Positions 42,325 through 43,032 of a stretch of 43,032 bases of DNA are shown piece after piece; the first letter of the stretch is position 1, and each line of letters starts with the position of its first letter. Location: contig JAYNII010000011.1 of the NCBI GenBank assembly GCA_038108875.1, forward strand, positions 1 to 43,032. Reading direction: 5' to 3'. The stretch comes from VMDH01 sp038108875. Its GTDB lineage: Bacteria; Pseudomonadota; Gammaproteobacteria; Magnimaribacterales; D2472. Below the pieces are notes generated by a model that did no database searches, was not told the DNA's origin, and saw only the letters and a program-made list of their open reading frames with translations. The translations under genes were made by a program, and so were the position numbers.

Positions 42325-42921
42325 ATGATTCAATTTAGAAATCTTTCTTCTGAAGAACCATATCTTATTTTTCAAGATTGGTATCAGGAAGCTCTGGATG
42401 CTGGTCAGCCCAGAATTCAAGCTATTGCCATCAGCTCCTACAATGCAGACACAGAGCTAGTTGACTCTCGCTTTGTTAATCTTAAATACATTGATAAAGA
42501 TCGCTGGGTTTTTTTCAGCAACTACAACGGACCCAAGGCGCAGGCTTTCGAAAGCAATCAATCTATTTCTGCTTTGTTCTATTGGGCGTCAACAGATGTT
42601 CAAATTAGAATGAGAGCATTCATTGATAAAATTCCTGCCCAAGAATCTGATGCTTATTTCAAACAAAGAGAGCCTGAAAAAAACGCTCTTGCAATTGCTT
42701 CCCATCAATCTCAAGTGATTGGATCTTATGAAGAGGTTATCAAAAACTATCAAAAAGTTCTTGAATCAGGAGATATCTCCAAGAGACCAGAGTATTGGGG
42801 TGGCTTTCAGTTTACTCCTTACTATATTGAGTTTTGGAGCGGAGATCGCTTCAGATTAAATAAAAGACAAGTTTTTACTAAGAAACAAGGAGTTTGGAAA
42901 TCTAAGTTTCTTCAACCCTAA
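42325..42921 (+). CDS. pdxH: Pyridoxamine/pyridoxine 5'-phosphate oxidase
   Basis: FMN enzyme that makes pyridoxal phosphate. The 198-residue protein has SRFVNLKYIDKDRWVFFSNYNGPKA for FMN binding, ALFYWAST, SHQSQVIGS, and the C-terminal RPEYWGGFQFTPYYIEFW with RLNKR. The N-terminus is shorter than in E. coli (218). It is five bases behind rpoD, so it may be cotranscribed. pdxA at 19257-20246 supplies the same pathway. Confidence 0.92.
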   Translation: MIQFRNLSSEEPYLIFQDWYQEALDAGQPRIQAIAISSYNADTELVDSRFVNLKYIDKDRWVFFSNYNGPKAQAFESNQSISALFYWASTDVQIRMRAFIDKIPAQESDAYFKQREPEKNALAIASHQSQVIGSYEEVIKNYQKVLESGDISKRPEYWGGFQFTPYYIEFWSGDRFRLNKRQVFTKKQGVWKSKFLQP

Positions 42922-42946
42922 ACTATCCAAAGAAATAAAAATTCAT

Positions 42947-42952
42947 TAATAT
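42947..42952 (+). promoter_or_regulatory. Possible -10 box for the tRNA gene
   Basis: TAATAT lies 13 bases before the first base of the tRNA, so a transcript could start near 42959. No convincing -35 box. The whole gap 42922-42965 is otherwise AT-rich with no hairpin that would end pdxH. Confidence 0.3.
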
Positions 42953-42965
42953 ACAGACTCTTTTC

Positions 42966-43032
42966 GGGCCTGTAGCTCAGCGGTTAGAGCAGTGGACTCA
43001 TAATCCATTGGTCGTAGGTTCAAATCCTACCG
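42966..43032 (+). tRNA. tRNA with CAU anticodon, most like tRNA-Ile2 (3' end outside window)
   Basis: The cloverleaf is clear: acceptor GGGCCTG (42966-42972), TA, D stem GCTC/GAGC, anticodon stem GTGGA/TCCAT around the loop CTCATAA (anticodon CAT), variable loop TGGTC, and T arm GTAGG-TTCAAAT-CCTAC. The short D loop (AGCGGTTA) and the TGGTC variable loop match E. coli ileX better than elongator Met, which has GGGTC and one more D-loop base. If so, C34 is changed to lysidine by TilS. The last bases of the acceptor are beyond the edge. Confidence 0.85.

Noticed and set aside
1..43032. CRISPR array, insertion sequence, prophage, toxin-antitoxin pair or defence island
   Set aside because: No repeated spacer pattern, transposase, integrase, phage or known defence protein was seen; nearly all bases belong to housekeeping genes.

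Overview
This window is a very compact stretch of AT-rich bacterial chromosome. I count 48 protein genes and the start of one tRNA gene. Only about 460 of 43,032 bases (roughly 1 %, summed by hand from the gene borders chosen here) lie between genes, and no gap exceeds 55 bases. The gene orders are those of Gammaproteobacteria: yicC-gmk-rpoZ-spoT, rph-pyrE, lptD-surA-pdxA-rsmA-apaH, fis-purH-purD, gshB-tonB-like-ruvX and dnaG-rpoD. AmgK/MurU and Coq7 point away from the enterics, towards Pseudomonas-like or marine lineages. The AT richness, tiny gaps and overlapping genes suggest a streamlined, aerobic, Gram-negative, probably marine oligotroph (SAR86-like or similar). The lineage is inference; the class is well supported.

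Layout. 1-1702 (-): 5' two thirds of recG. 1739-7788 (+): YeeZ-like NAD(P)-binding protein, yicC, gmk, rpoZ, spoT, ridA, pyrB. 7769-9734 (-): rph, pyrE, riboflavin synthase. 9788-12414 (+): two exported amidohydrolase-fold proteins, the second without its metal ligands. 12411-13082 (-): rpsU, yqeY. 13138-14946 (+): tsaD, folB, folK. 14937-24343 (-): a nine-gene run comprising a thioredoxin-fold isomerase-like protein, lptD, surA, pdxA, rsmA, apaH, cca, a FolM-like pteridine reductase and an APH-fold phosphotransferase. 24386-31735 (+): HSDL2-like SDR, amgK, murU, rpe, a DUF192 protein, trpE, trpG, trpD, trpC. 31713-36032 (-): histidine phosphatase, fis, purH, purD, coq7. 36058-42921 (+): rsmE, gshB, TonB-like protein, ruvX, dnaG, rpoD, pdxH. 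A tRNA with a CAU anticodon, most like tRNA-Ile2, is cut by the right edge.

Most genes are core functions: nucleotide synthesis (pyrB, pyrE, purD, purH, gmk), cofactors (ribE, folB, folK, pdxA, pdxH, coq7), tryptophan synthesis, outer-membrane assembly (lptD, surA), peptidoglycan recycling (amgK, murU), tRNA and rRNA maturation, and global control (spoT, fis, rpoD, rpoZ). I see no mobile element, CRISPR array, phage gene or defence island, and no clear candidate for a wholly new system.

The points most worth following are the amidohydrolase pair with a ligand-free partner; amgK, which has no ATG, GTG or TTG start and seems to begin at ATA; the fact that all four convergent gene pairs overlap at their 3' ends; and the five very short divergent gaps, two of which carry overlapping or mirror-image -10 boxes placed so that one gene of the pair should give a leaderless mRNA.
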